This document shows, piece after piece, positions 48,821 to 59,869 of a stretch of 64,000 bases of DNA. Made by a program: the position numbers and the translations under genes. This DNA is from Heliocidaris tuberculata (lineage: Eukaryota > Echinodermata > Echinoidea > Camarodonta > Echinometridae). The notes below the pieces were generated by a model. It was given only the letters and a program-made list of their open reading frames with translations, was not told the origin of the DNA and made no database searches. The DNA lies in contig CM046851.1 in assembly GCA_025618425.1 (NCBI GenBank), positions 2,977,807-3,041,806 of the forward strand, written 5' to 3'. Numbering within the stretch: position 1 is the stretch's first letter; each line of letters begins with the position of its first letter.

Positions 48821-50756
48821 TGTAAAACTTTGCACATGTTTACTTGTAGTAGACTGTAGATACTGCATATGAAATTTCAAAGTCACAAGTCCTATAACTC
48901 CTTTGTAAGAAATGAAAATCTTGCTTTTGTCGCAGAGGGGGCTATTCAGAAATCATAGCAAGTACGTGTACTAGTAACAGAGAATAATTTTAAAAATTAC
49001 GCTCTTTAATAAGAAAGTGGGAATTGCATGGAACACTCTACATGTTATGCAGACCTACCAAGTCTCACGCATTAGGTGTAACAGTCACACATTATGGCTC
49101 TTACTCACGCCTGGCCTCACAGCCTATCTCTATATATATTATACATACTGTGCGGCGAGTGCACAGTTCCTCCCCTACCTGGCGCCGATGCGCGGAAAAT
49201 CTCACGCATTGCTGATCTTTGACCTTTGACCTTGGTGTCTCTGGTTATGACGATTCTATACTTCAATCTGGTAACATGATTTTTCTGACCACAATTATAA
49301 TTAGATAGTTTGAGATGGCAAGTATAAGTGTAATTTAAAAAAAATGATTTTTAAATTAATAACAAAGTTACACAAATGATATGAGTGTAACGTTTCTGCC
49401 TGTACTGCTTATTGGCAGTTTATCTTTTGTATTGGTCCGCAATTGTGTGTTGTTTTTTTTCTAAAACTGATTACCTGGTACATGCAAAGTTTGGGCTTTT
49501 GAATATTTTCTCCAGAAATATTGTAGGGTTCTTCCATTGTGAAAATATTGCAATGAATTAATGTCAAACAAAAGCTAGAAATTCCATTCACTTTCTGTTT
49601 CTGAGAATCACCCCTACTCTCGTAGAAACTTATGTTTGCCAGTAGTCGTCGATTTTGTATTTTTTTTCAAAACTATGTACTATGTAGTTCAAAGAGAAAG
49701 AACTTGAATTATAAAGTAGAAATGAATCACTCGGGATGTGGCAGTTTTCTTTTTCAAAATTAATTTTGAAGAGGACTGAAAATTTACAGTACAAATGAAT
49801 CACTTGGGATGGGGGTGAAGAGGTTATCAACTAGATGTGTGGTAAGCTCCCTTTAAAAGAAGACAAATATTTTCCACATTCTGGGTGATAAAGGAGTTGA
49901 CATTAACCTTGTGTCACCTACATCTGCTTGTGCCCACCCCCCCCCCCCCCCCTTCATATGTTGGAAACTATGATAAGTGATAACTGTGCAATGAATGATT
50001 ATCTGCCATTGTATTTATTTGACCTATTGGTTAAGGCTACTCCTGTGAAATGATAGATAGTGAATTTAGGATTACTGATGTATGAAATTCAATAATTTAC
50101 AAACAATATAAAAGAGTCCTTGCATTTCAAATTTTAAGTACCCAGGGGCCAGGGTAAAGTTTGCTTACATCATTCAATGCTATGTTGGGCAAGCATCATC
50201 AAGAATAACCAGGGCTGATTAAGAGGTAGCTGTGCATATTGCATATCTTTGAAGTTGTTTGTGAACATGTGTTTGTAAATGAGGATCTTGCTGTATGTAG
50301 GGCACTCATGAGTAATTGATCGGCTCACGATGCATTTTGGACAGGTGTAAGTAAGATGATGTAATGGTAGTTGATCCAAAATATATAAAATTGAATACTT
50401 CTCGACTGTAAATCTATTCAAGAGAAATGGTGTTTGGAAGTCAAATTCTTTCATATTTCACTGTACACGTAAGTGCAAGCTTGGATGCCTTGGTTTATTG
50501 TAGAGGAATTATTCGAGCTGCAGTGAAAAGTCTCAACGTTTGTGATTAGCCTCGTTTCAGCCTTCACATTATTTGTTGTAGCCAAATAAGTGCCCAAATA
50601 AAGTACCTAATTTGTAGTACCATCAGTGTAGTTGCTACTCTGCTACTCTTTTTGTAGAGAGATTATTTGAATATGAATTTTTTATGTGCTTCAATTTAAC
50701 ACATGGGGGTCCGAATTGCTCATGTGTGCCCTGTATTCCTACACTCTTTTATTGAT
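48821..50756. other. Intergenic, nothing recognised
   Basis: Poly(C) at 49937-49952. No gene supported. Confidence 0.5.
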
Positions 50757-50917
50757 CTGGGTGCCATTGCATAAAGACTTACTATTATAGTAACTTTGCC
50801 ATCAATGGTAACTACCATGGTAACGTTGCTCAAGAGCCAATCAAAATCCAGTATTCCATGAAAAGTTACTATAATAGCAAAGTTACTATAATAGCAAGTT
50901 TTATGCAACGGCACCCT
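50757..50917. mobile_element. Inverted-repeat MITE with GGGTGCC ends
   Basis: The arms GGTGCCATTGCATAAA and TTTTATGCAACGGCACC extend inward through ACTATTATAGTAAC. It is about 160 bp. Confidence 0.8.
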
Positions 50918-52049
50918 GGATGCATACTTGTTGCAGTGCGTAGAGGTGTTAACAAGGTTTGTTTTTTATGTGAACACACAGATGGCTTGATTGAATTGTT
51001 GCCAGAACATGGTGTGAACACTGTGTTATCCAAGCCAGAGAGGTGATGTCAAGATTTGTTTGAGATTTGCACAAGACTGGAGTCAAGGTTTAGAGTATAA
51101 AAGAATCCAGATTGTGAGAGAACCCAATTGGAAGCAGACTCAGAAAAACAAGTTTAGTCTTCTGTGAACTTCATCACCTCTGCCTATTGTCAGGAGTTGT
51201 TATAAAAATGTCTCCTCGTGTCGAGATCAAGGCTATGTTTTACCCTGTGGGGTCATACTGAATTTTATCAAGTGTTCTTTAGTCTTTGTTAGAAATAGCT
51301 TGGACTTCACTCTTTTTGTCAGTTATTATTCAGTTGTGTTAATTTTGGAACTGTTCATATTTTTTCAATGCTTTTTCAATGCATAGGGTGTAATGCATTT
51401 CTTTTGTTAAAGACTTGTACAGTATGAATGTCATAAGTTGTGTTTCTCTTTGGTCTGTCTAGTCTCTTGCATCTGATTTTTTTTTTCCTTTTTATCGATA
51501 TTCATATAAAGTTAACTTTAATATTTGAAAATACAAGGTGAAAAATCAGTCCAAACAGTTACGTAGCTTTACAGCGAAACGTAGTGGTGTGAAAAGATGC
51601 GTCCAGAACGCAAAATGCATATACTACCTTGATTAGGCTTAATGTTACCAAAACTGTCATTAAAAATGTCAAAATACAACTTTTTTTATTCAAATCATGT
51701 TCACAAGAATAATAAGAATTCTATTTGTGATTTTATCATGGTGCCAGTGAATTAAAAAAAATGATAGATCTATATCATAACTTGAGGATTAATCTTTACA
51801 GAAATTCAGTACTATATTGCTGATACCCATATAATGTTGTTTCCCCATACATAGTACTTCTACATAGTACTTGCAATACATAGTATTTGCAATAAAACTG
51901 ATATTTAGAAAATGCAATAGACAAGAGATCATTAATTTAGAGAACAAATTTCAGTTTATGGTGATTCAAGCATTTTAACCTTAATGATGATTGCATATAT
52001 ATCATTAATCTTTTATTATCAGTTTCTTAAAAAGCTTCTATTGATATAA
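50918..52049. other. Intergenic, nothing recognised
   Basis: AT-rich and unstructured. Confidence 0.5.
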
Positions 52050-52247
52050 TCTGAACTCAACTCAAGTTCAAAACTACACTCTTTCTTGAATATCGAGTAC
52101 ACCCAAGAGGAAATTGAACGATCGTGGAATTTTTGGGCATTCGATTCCACCGTTCTTCAACAAATCAGAGAAGACATCCTCCCTGGTTCCTCACAAAAAA
52201 TATACATTCATGACACTTGGCTGTCCCTTATTGACAGTGTTTGGATT
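52050..52247 (+). CDS. Unidentified exon-like reading frame
   Basis: An open frame just after a TAA at 52047 reads, from about codon 10, KLHSFLNIEY, then TQEEIERSWNFWAFDS, VLQQIREDILPG, IYIHDTWLSLIDSVWIGG. Its composition (charged, Trp-rich, little repetition) is more protein-like than any other anonymous frame in the 22-59 kb region. It ends next to a possible donor, GGAG|GTAGGA, at 52248. The 5' acceptor is weak (CTCAAG at 52061-52066 or within the frame). No family was recognised. It could be an exon of an unknown gene, an exon of a gene spanning the region, or a transposon or pseudogene fragment; an F3 repeat begins 50 bases later. Confidence 0.3.
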
Positions 52248-52296
52248 GGAGGTAGGATCACAAATAGTCCCTTCACATTTGTAATATAAGAGCCTT

Positions 52297-52680
52297 CTTT
52301 CAAGAGATGGTTGAGTTCTGGAAAGGTGACAAATAATTTGTGAGCTTTCTCATTCCTTTTATGTCTGTTTGGTAGAACATCATTGTAGAAACATGAAAAA
52401 GGATTGCTCTTCAAATGCCCGCATATTCGAAGTATGACGAGAAATAGCTGAAGTAATGGGCCAAACATTCATGCCACATGTATGTGAAGTCACGTATGCA
52501 CATTCCTGTGTGCAGTGCATGTGCTTTTCAGTGACATTGGGTCAATTTCTTATCATTTTGATGGTTCCAAAACCTCACAGTATACACCAATTCTTATGTA
52601 GACAAGATCAACCTTTCCCAATTACTTTGAGACTATTTCTTGCACACTGGAATTGCATGACCAGAACTCCACTTTATGGA
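52297..52680 (-). repeat. Dispersed repeat family F3, minus orientation
   Basis: It matches the inverse of 23540-23930 (GGTTGAGTTCTGG, CTCTTCAAATGCC, GACCAGAACTCCACTTTAT). A worn second copy lies at about 52950-53105. Confidence 0.75.
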
Positions 52681-53480
52681 ATATCGGACCACATGATCTC
52701 GTACAAACCTCTTTTGATACAAGGAGAACAACACAAGACTATAGTGAACACGTTTCTTTCCAATTTGCTTTTTGCTGCCAAAACTGTTCATGAGCTTAAG
52801 TGAGTTTAGGAAACTATGAAATAAAACAAAGTTAAAATCGATAATCATAACTACCAATAAAGCATTTCCGAGCCCCCCCCCCACCATAAATCAGTTTACT
52901 AGTAATTTATACCCGTATTTATGTGCACTACTTTTTACTATACAATTTTCAGCAAGGTTGAGTCAATTAGTTATCATTTTGATAACTCCAGAAGCTTATA
53001 ATACCCAATTATTTCATGTACTATTCACTCCAACTTCTAGACAGTTTCTTTCACAGTGCAAAGATTGCACAATGGCATAACGGTACTTGACTTTATTTTC
53101 AATTACCAGAAGTCATAGCGTTTATATATTATCCGTTCATCCTTCAGTTGTTTAATGTTGTAAATCAGAATACAACCCTTCTGTCAGCTTAAAATAGGAG
53201 AATTTATAAACAGACACTTTCCATTCAACTAGGGCTATTTCCTGTTCAAACAGGATGTTTGTTCCTGGGCATAGACCTTTCTAACTCCTAACGATGATGC
53301 ACAGATTTTCTAGCAGCTGTGATAGGCCTTCATGTTATGTGTGCATTGGAATTATACTGTATAGCGTATTTACTATTTAGAGGGGAAAAAAGATGGGATA
53401 CATTGAACAGGTTTTGTTATTCAATAGATCTGTTTAATGCTCTAATTTCAAACATGCACTTATAACAGCAGGTTAATGAA
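52681..53480. other. Intergenic, worn F3 copy
   Basis: 52950-53105 is a degraded F3 repeat; the rest is unremarkable. Confidence 0.5.
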
Positions 53481-53485
53481 TCTTT

Positions 53486-53920
53486 AACCCTTTCGAGACA
53501 ATTGACCACATTTTGTGGTTTGGCTCAATAATTTATGATTCAGAGCTCTAAGAAATATACAAAATGCATGAGTACAGAGAGCAAAATTATCTGTATGTCC
53601 TATGTCCTACACACTATGTCCATATTCCTTGCATGACCATATTGCATTTGATGCCAGGAATTTTGAAAACGAGAATAAGCTTTAAAATCCCTAATAAAAT
53701 TGGCAACACATTGAGAAGTTCAAAATCATTGCTTTTATCGAAATTGGCAATTTTTTCAACTTTTCAACAAAGTTGCTAGCCATGTATATTGTTTTCAAAC
53801 ATTTTACATCTTATTAGAACCATGTAGCATTAAAAGAAAAATGTTTTTGTTGCCAATTTGAAGAACAACATGTGATGAATTTAGCCCTTAGATAGTTGTG
53901 TCATGGAAGGATTCGTCAGT
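53486..53920. repeat. Second copy of the CCCTTTCAAGAC-ended repeat
   Basis: It is similar to 24195-24567 with an internal expansion around 53745-53790. The right end is not clean. Confidence 0.65.
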
Positions 53921-54545
53921 CTGAAAATATGATGAATTATTCAGAACATTCACTGATCGTGATACCTTGAAGTTGGAATACTGAATCCTTAACTTGAACA
54001 GGGAAAAAATAGTTATAATTTAGAGTATTTACATGTACTGTTTCTCACTGAACGTTTTCTGGGCTGACAAATCAAACTATTGATGCAAATGCAGATGTAC
54101 AGGTTTCATTTTCTCATTCGTTAAGACCACATCAGACAGTAATCACTCACACAATAGCATTGCCATGGTAACGGTTTGACACAAGCCACATTCCAATTTC
54201 ATGTTCCATTCTCATGTCAAAATATTTTACAGCAATGTTGAAGGGAAATAGCTTGTTACTTTGTGAAAGGTATCAAGATTGGAAAGTACATGTAGTCTTG
54301 AGTTCTGGTGGTAAAGAAAGACAGAGTTATTGGAGAATTTACCTAATATATAGAACACTACCAAGAGGTGGGTACCCTAAGAGCTTGTAAAATGAAATTA
54401 AAAGAAAATGCATAATGGTTGAGTAGTGAACAGAGGATAATGAGGAAATTGGTTCATCCTATTTGATTAGTTGTCTGTGCCCATCTTATCCCATAGTGGG
54501 TATTTTTTAAATAATTTTACAGTGGGTTTTTATTTTCATTGGCTC
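53921..54545. other. Intergenic, nothing recognised
   Basis: No coding or repeat signal found. Confidence 0.5.
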
Positions 54546-54552
54546 TTTTTCT

Positions 54553-54785
54553 GAACTCCAGCTTAACTGAAACCATGGTCTAAGTGTGGTTTAAACCCAG
54601 TCTAAACTTGTCCTTTAAATCAAAGTTTTAGAAAATCACATTCTGAACTCTGGTTAAACTTAACTCCAGTCTAAATGTGTTTTAACTTTGTACATAAATT
54701 TCAACTGGATTGCAATCTAAGTTAGTTTATTGAAACTCTGGTTTAACTTAAAGTGGAGTTAAAGTTAAACCGGAGTTCAGAATTC
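54553..54785. mobile_element. Foldback of GAACTCCAG/CTGGAGTTC units
   Basis: GAACTCCAGCTTAACTG on the left and GTTAAACCGGAGTTCAG on the right, with internal GGTTTAAAC and GTCTAAA repeats. Related motifs occur near 14610-14645. Confidence 0.6.
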
Positions 54786-55150
54786 GGGCCATTAAGATAA
54801 TTTTTTGGTATATGGTAATGAGTTCAATGGACTTTTTTCAGCCAGTTTCTCTTAAAACGCTGATCTTCCATAGTTAGATCTCAAATCATCAGTAACTTTG
54901 GACCTGAAGGATGAGTACAGTTTGTATTACTTTCAAGTACCCCATAACAATTATGAATGATTCCTTTGTTTTATGATTCATAATTTTGTGTAATATTTGG
55001 AAGAATCCCCTGGATGACTGGGTCAAATCCATTGACTTATGGAGAGATATACTGCTCGTTAACTATTCAACCAATGATTGAATTGGACAACCCAAAATTG
55101 GGGTCAATTCTCAAGATGCCCTTGAAAGGAGTATGCCAGTGCATCTTCAT
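54786..55150. other. Intergenic spacer
   Basis: Nothing recognised. Confidence 0.5.
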
Positions 55151-55152
55151 TA

Positions 55153-55887
55153 GGTGTGTCTTCATCAGAACGAAGTTCTGCTCTAGCCCGCTTCAAGGTG
55201 GATCAGGGATATTTTCTTGAAGCTAGCTTCAGTTTGCAATCGTGTCTTCATCAGACCGAAGTACCCCCACTTCGAGCTTGAGCCCGAAGTTGGTGCGCCT
55301 GCGCACTTTAAGTGAACAAGCGCGGTTTTAAAATCTTACCCGCGCTCGCCCGACCAGCTATACAAACCCAAAATATATACGGTATCTCTCGACTACGCTG
55401 CCTTAATCATTAATGTACTTACGGAAGTGTATGTTGAACAAAAATAGGTGTAATTTCATTTTGCAGTAGGATTCTTCCGGAAACTACAGTGGTCCTCAGC
55501 ATATTTATATAAGGAGAAGGAGACGTCGAGAGGCATACGTGCACTGTGTACAGCTCATGCACACAGCGCTAGCGCTAGCGCACAGCTGATGTTTACAAAC
55601 AACACCATGAAACCGGAAATCGTGCTTCGATAGTTGGAGCACAGGTGCATGATGGGATCGGGCTTAACTTCGGGCTGATGAAGACGCTCGAGGAATAGCG
55701 GGCTAGAGCAGGCTGATTTTCGGTTAAGCGGGCTATTCTGAAGATAAGTCCAAGATGATGTGGGTTGACTTTTCGAGCGAAATAGCGGGCTAGAGCAGAG
55801 AATTAGCTGGCTATTCTCTGATCGGGCTAATTTACCGGATCAGCAATAGCGGGCTAGAGCAGAACTTCGTTCTGATGAAGACGCACC
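55153..55887. mobile_element. TA-flanked foldback, 735 bp, about 40-bp terminal repeats
   Basis: The ends GGTGTGTCTTCATCAGAACG and CGTTCTGATGAAGACGCACC are inverted with one mismatch over about 39 bp, with TA on both sides (55151-55152 and 55888-55889). The words CGGGCTAGAGCAG and TAGCGGGCTA recur internally. No transposase. Confidence 0.85.
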
Positions 55888-55889
55888 TA

Positions 55890-56170
55890 TTGTTGAGATT
55901 CTACTCCCTGATCTCTTGATCATGATAGGGGTCTGTTTGCAGAATCTTTGAGCCATATCAAATCAAATGAATAAGTACTTTGCATTTTAAAAAAAACCTT
56001 ATGTTATTCATATGTGCAGTATAACTCTCCAGCCATTCACATTGCTGAACTTGATACTGTGCAAGTTTAGTATAGGCCTGGATAGGCCTAATGTACATCA
56101 TTTTGGTTACCTGACATTTGCTCTCTCTTCAGAGATGTACATGTAGGGTTAGGGTCATGGTTAGGAATAA
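55890..56170. other. Intergenic spacer
   Basis: Nothing recognised. Confidence 0.5.
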
Positions 56171-56171
56171 C

Positions 56172-57157
56172 AGTAAGGTTCACACAAAGGGAGCTAAACT
56201 TTAAGTTTCGCTTGTAGTTTCAAAACTTCAAGTTGTCTTTTAGTTATCTTGTAGTTTCAGCCTGTATGTGAACGGACTCGTAGTTCCGAAACTTCTAGTT
56301 TACTTTTAGTTCTAGAACCACAAGCGCACTTGTAGTTAAAGGGCAATCCAACCTTGGTAATAAGATGATTTGTGTGAAAGCAGAAAAATAAGACAAACAG
56401 AATGGCGAAAGTTTGAAAGAAATCGGACAAGGACTAAGAAAGTTATGGATGTTTGAAAAATGAGATCACTACATCTATGCGAATCTCAAATTGGCAATTT
56501 GGTGAGTCAATTGTGACATTTTTGTGGACAACTCTCCCATTTGTCGTACACAAAAATATCATTAATTTGCGGTTTTCTTCGAGGCGCTTTTACCCTCGGG
56601 GCAGTACTCAAAATATATTGGAGATAGCATATTGTTATAGGTCCTCATGAACGAAAAGATCCTACTGAGTAATGCATTTTGAAAAAAAGTGACATTTTAG
56701 TCATTTTGTGTGTTAGAGCAAATGGGGGAGTTGTCCACAGCTACATCACAGTGACATAACCTATTCGCCAATTTGAAATTCCCATATGCATAGTGATTAC
56801 AACTTTCAAAAATTCATAACTTTCTTATTGCTTGTCCGATTTCGTTCAAACTTTCACCAATCTGCTTCTCTGATTTTTCCTCTTTCTTTCAAAGCAACTT
56901 GCTATAAAGGTTGGATTTCCCTTTAATGCCAAAATGCTGACAGGTCCTCCATCATAGTTATGGACCAGGGACAGAATGGACTTTCACTCCTTAATGATGA
57001 CATCTCTGTTCATGTTGAAACGATAATCGCTCGACTTGTAATCTCAGAACAACAAACATCGTTGTTTCAGGCCTATGGAAGCCCTCGTTGTTGTTTAGTG
57101 AGTCCTTGTTTCGTTAACTTTAAAGTTTCGAAATTACACATCCCGTGTGAACGTAGG
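56172..57157. mobile_element. TTGTAGTTTC foldback, filled-site copy
   Basis: Second copy of the element at 32281-32700, opening GGTTCACACAAAGGGAGCTA and closing CGTGTGAACG. It is split at TTAA by the 583-bp element 56340-56922. Confidence 0.8.
56340..56922. mobile_element. TTAA foldback (family F1), uninterrupted copy nested in another element
   Basis: The ends AGGGCAATCCAACCTT and AGGTTGGATTTCCCT are inverted; TTAA is duplicated at 56336-56339 and 56923-56926. The host copy at 32439 shows the empty TTAA. Its own centre carries the empty site for the 1448-bp transposon. Confidence 0.9.
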
Positions 57158-57925
57158 TTTCGTTTGGTGGGGTGTTGAAGTTACTCGTTTTTAGTCATGG
57201 TACGATATTGGCCACAGATCAAATGCCACTGGAGCAGGTGTACATAGAACAGTTTATCTATCCATAATGATGTGGGAAGGTTGATCAATAAATCCATATT
57301 GCATTATTGACCTAATAATTATGAGAGCAATAACAGTTCTCAGTTACTAATGCTTGATATGGCCTTTGCACAGGCTACTCAGTTATCCTTAAAAACATTC
57401 CTCGATAGCAAGAGAGACTCAGAAAGATAGAGAGATATAATGTGTGTGAGAGAGACAGCGAGAAAGAGATTTTATTTTATTTTATTTCATTTTGTTTCCA
57501 GGAATACAGTATAACACTAACAGAGAATACAAAATACGAAATACAATATTAATAGAAGGAGAGGAAAAGAAAGAAAGAAAGAAAGAAAAACACCAGCTAA
57601 TGCCTGCGGATTACCAAAAGAACACTGGTTTCTGTATAAGGTTCTCCTCATTAGCTGGTGGTAGGAATGCATAAATACATGTAATTCAATTCAATACTAT
57701 GAACATATAGACATAGGAAAAAGCTCATCAGTGAAAAAACAAGGAAATACTCATTCATAAGTGCAGGTTGTAAGAGAGTGTATTAAAAAAAAATCATTTA
57801 TTGATAAAAATTTTTTTAAAAGAGATGGAGACACAGAAAGAAAGAAAACAAGCTCAGACAGATAGAGACATTGAAAGAAAGATTAAGTGAGACTTGGAGA
57901 GATATAGAGATAGATTGTGAAGGAA
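57158..57925. other. Intergenic, purine-rich
   Basis: GAGA and GAAA tracts (57410-57470 and 57555-57590); no gene. Confidence 0.5.
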
Positions 57926-58708
57926 GGTGCGTCTCCATCAGCCCGAGTTTGATCAAGCTCTAGATTCTAGCACAATCAGCGCTTCTTGAGAAAAAAAGCC
58001 CGAGTTTGAAAAAACCCCGTCTCCATCAGCCCAAATCGAGCGACTCCTGCTCATTCTTGGAATAAACTTGAGCTACAGAGCATGCGCACTTCGAAGATGG
58101 GAAATCAATGAAATACAAAGGATAAATGAAAAGAAAAGAGGAAATATAAAATTGAAAGAAAAACAAAGATATACATAAGAATAGAAAGAAGAATGAATAA
58201 TGGGGAAAAACAAAGAAATACACAAGGAAAAGATGAAAACAGAAGGAAAACAAAGAAATATAAAGAGAAGAGGATAGAAAGAAGGATAGATAAATACATA
58301 TGAATAGAAAGAAGAATGAATAATGTGGAAAACAAAGAAATACAAGGAGAAAAAAAGGAGAAGGAAATACAAAGAATTACATAAGGAAAAGATAGAGAGA
58401 AGAAAAACAAATGCATAAGGAATTAAAGGAAAATAGAATTTCTAGGATTGGTATCATGAATAAATTAACCCGAATCAAACCCAGAGTGCATCTTCACCTG
58501 CAAATTAGCAGGCTAATTTGCCAAATAGCGTGCTATTTCACAAAAAACCCAAGTTGACTTGGGTTTGTAAGCTCGGAATGAAACCCACGAAATAGCCCGC
58601 TATCTGCGTCTTCATTACAAACTAGCTCGAGCTAGCTCTGATCGGGTTAGTTTCCCTGGATTAAAATTAGCGGGATATTTAGGAAACTTGGGCTGATGAA
58701 GACGGGCC
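57926..58708. mobile_element. Foldback related to 55153-55887, with A-rich core
   Basis: The ends GGTGCGTCTCCATCAGCCC and GGGCTGATGAAGACGGGCC share the GTCTTCATCAG signature of the 55-kb element. The core (58090-58440) is an A/G-rich repeat with a period near 125 bp. Only the right side has TA. Confidence 0.7.
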
Positions 58709-59260
58709 TAGAGAGATAGGGTAAGACAGAGTGAGAGAGAGAGAGAGAGAGAGAAGATTAGAGTGTTGGCTGACCTCTTAATTAACAAGGTCACATGCTG
58801 TGGTACACGTAGAAAGTACAAGGTCACAAAGATAATTCCTACATGTACAATCTCATACTACATATCTCCACAGCAGATACTGTTGACTTGTTATATTGTA
58901 ACTTGTAAGCAGTCTGCATGTGTGTACATTTACATGTATATGTAAAGAAATCAAAATGTTAAGAACTGTGGAACTGTGATGCAAAAGCTGCTAGTTTGTA
59001 AGTATCCACCACTCATCTTGTTATTTTTTATTTGTACGATTCATTACTCCCACCTCTTTTACACATGTATGCAAAAGTAATAGGGTTGAAGGCTAAGGTA
59101 GGGATAGAGGCTGTAAGGAGGGAAGGTGCGTAAATCAGTTATCTGGGGCTAGCTTTAGTTTAACTGAATTTAGAAAATTGGGTTAGCAATGCAAAATGTT
59201 ACTAAATAAATGTAAAACGAAAAATCATCCTCCTCTAAGGTACATGTATTATTGTATAGA
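58709..59260. other. Intergenic, nothing recognised
   Basis: A (GA)n tract at 58730-58753; otherwise unstructured. Confidence 0.5.
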
Positions 59261-59264
59261 TCGG

Positions 59265-59581
59265 GGCGGTCATCCGGGTACTTTCGTTCAATGCCATTGA
59301 CAACCGATGAAAACACAGAGATTCTTGCATGATCAGCAGACCATCAAACATGGCTCGCTCGACCGAATCATCGACCAGCACAAGGCCGAGGTTATCATGG
59401 GCCTGATAAGAGTCACAAGCTGTTACCAGGTTGTGTGATCAGCATTCGAGCAGGATTTGAGCAAGCACGAATATTGTTTTCATCGCTCTAAGGGTTGCTA
59501 ACCGGAAGTTACGTAAGCCCGCCCCAACCTATAGCAGTGTATGAAAAGATCATGTATGATTATTTTCATTCATGTTTTAAG
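59265..59581 (+). promoter_or_regulatory. Candidate promoter and first leader exon of the glycosyltransferase gene
   Basis: This block is GC-richer than its surroundings. ACCGGAAGT (59501-59509, ETS type) overlaps TTACGTAA (59509-59516, bZIP type), followed by a GC box CCCGCCCC (59518-59525), a combination common at TATA-less animal promoters. A donor-like AAG|GTGTGTG at 59581 and the acceptor at 59709 would make a short leader intron. Alternatively GTAAGC at 59513 is itself a donor of an upstream exon, in which case the start site lies further left. Confidence 0.4.
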
Positions 59582-59709
59582 GTGTGTGTGAGGGGAAAGT
59601 TTCTGTAAAAAGATATTTGGAAGTAATTTTGTTGCATACCTCTTCAGTTCATTCTTCCAGTTTTCTAATATCTCATTTTTTTCTATTTTTTTTCTTTTCA
59701 TGTATACAG

Positions 59710-59786
59710 CTTGAAAAAGGGAGGAAGATTCATCACATAATTGGAGAGGACTCTGGTTGTTGCGTAAGAAATGCTGACGTGTCACC
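59710..59786 (+). other. 5' UTR part of the coding exon
   Basis: A long pyrimidine tract and TATACAG at 59703-59709 form a good splice acceptor 77 bases before the start codon, so at least one upstream non-coding exon exists. Confidence 0.6.
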
Positions 59787-59869
59787 ATGATCTTCCGGAC
59801 CCCTTCAATCCGTACCTTAATCAAGGCTGGCTTGATGCTCTGCATCGCATTCCTTCTGCTCCTGGCTAA
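59771..59869 (+). promoter_or_regulatory. Overlapping upstream reading frame
   Basis: An ATG 16 bases before the main start, in another frame, with G at -3, opens 32 codons that end at TAA 59867-59869 inside the coding region. Such overlapping frames usually lower translation of the main frame, which has A at -3. Confidence 0.5.

Noticed and set aside
58026..58416. Phe/Ser-rich minus-strand frames
   Set aside because: Produced by an A/G-rich repeat inside a foldback element.
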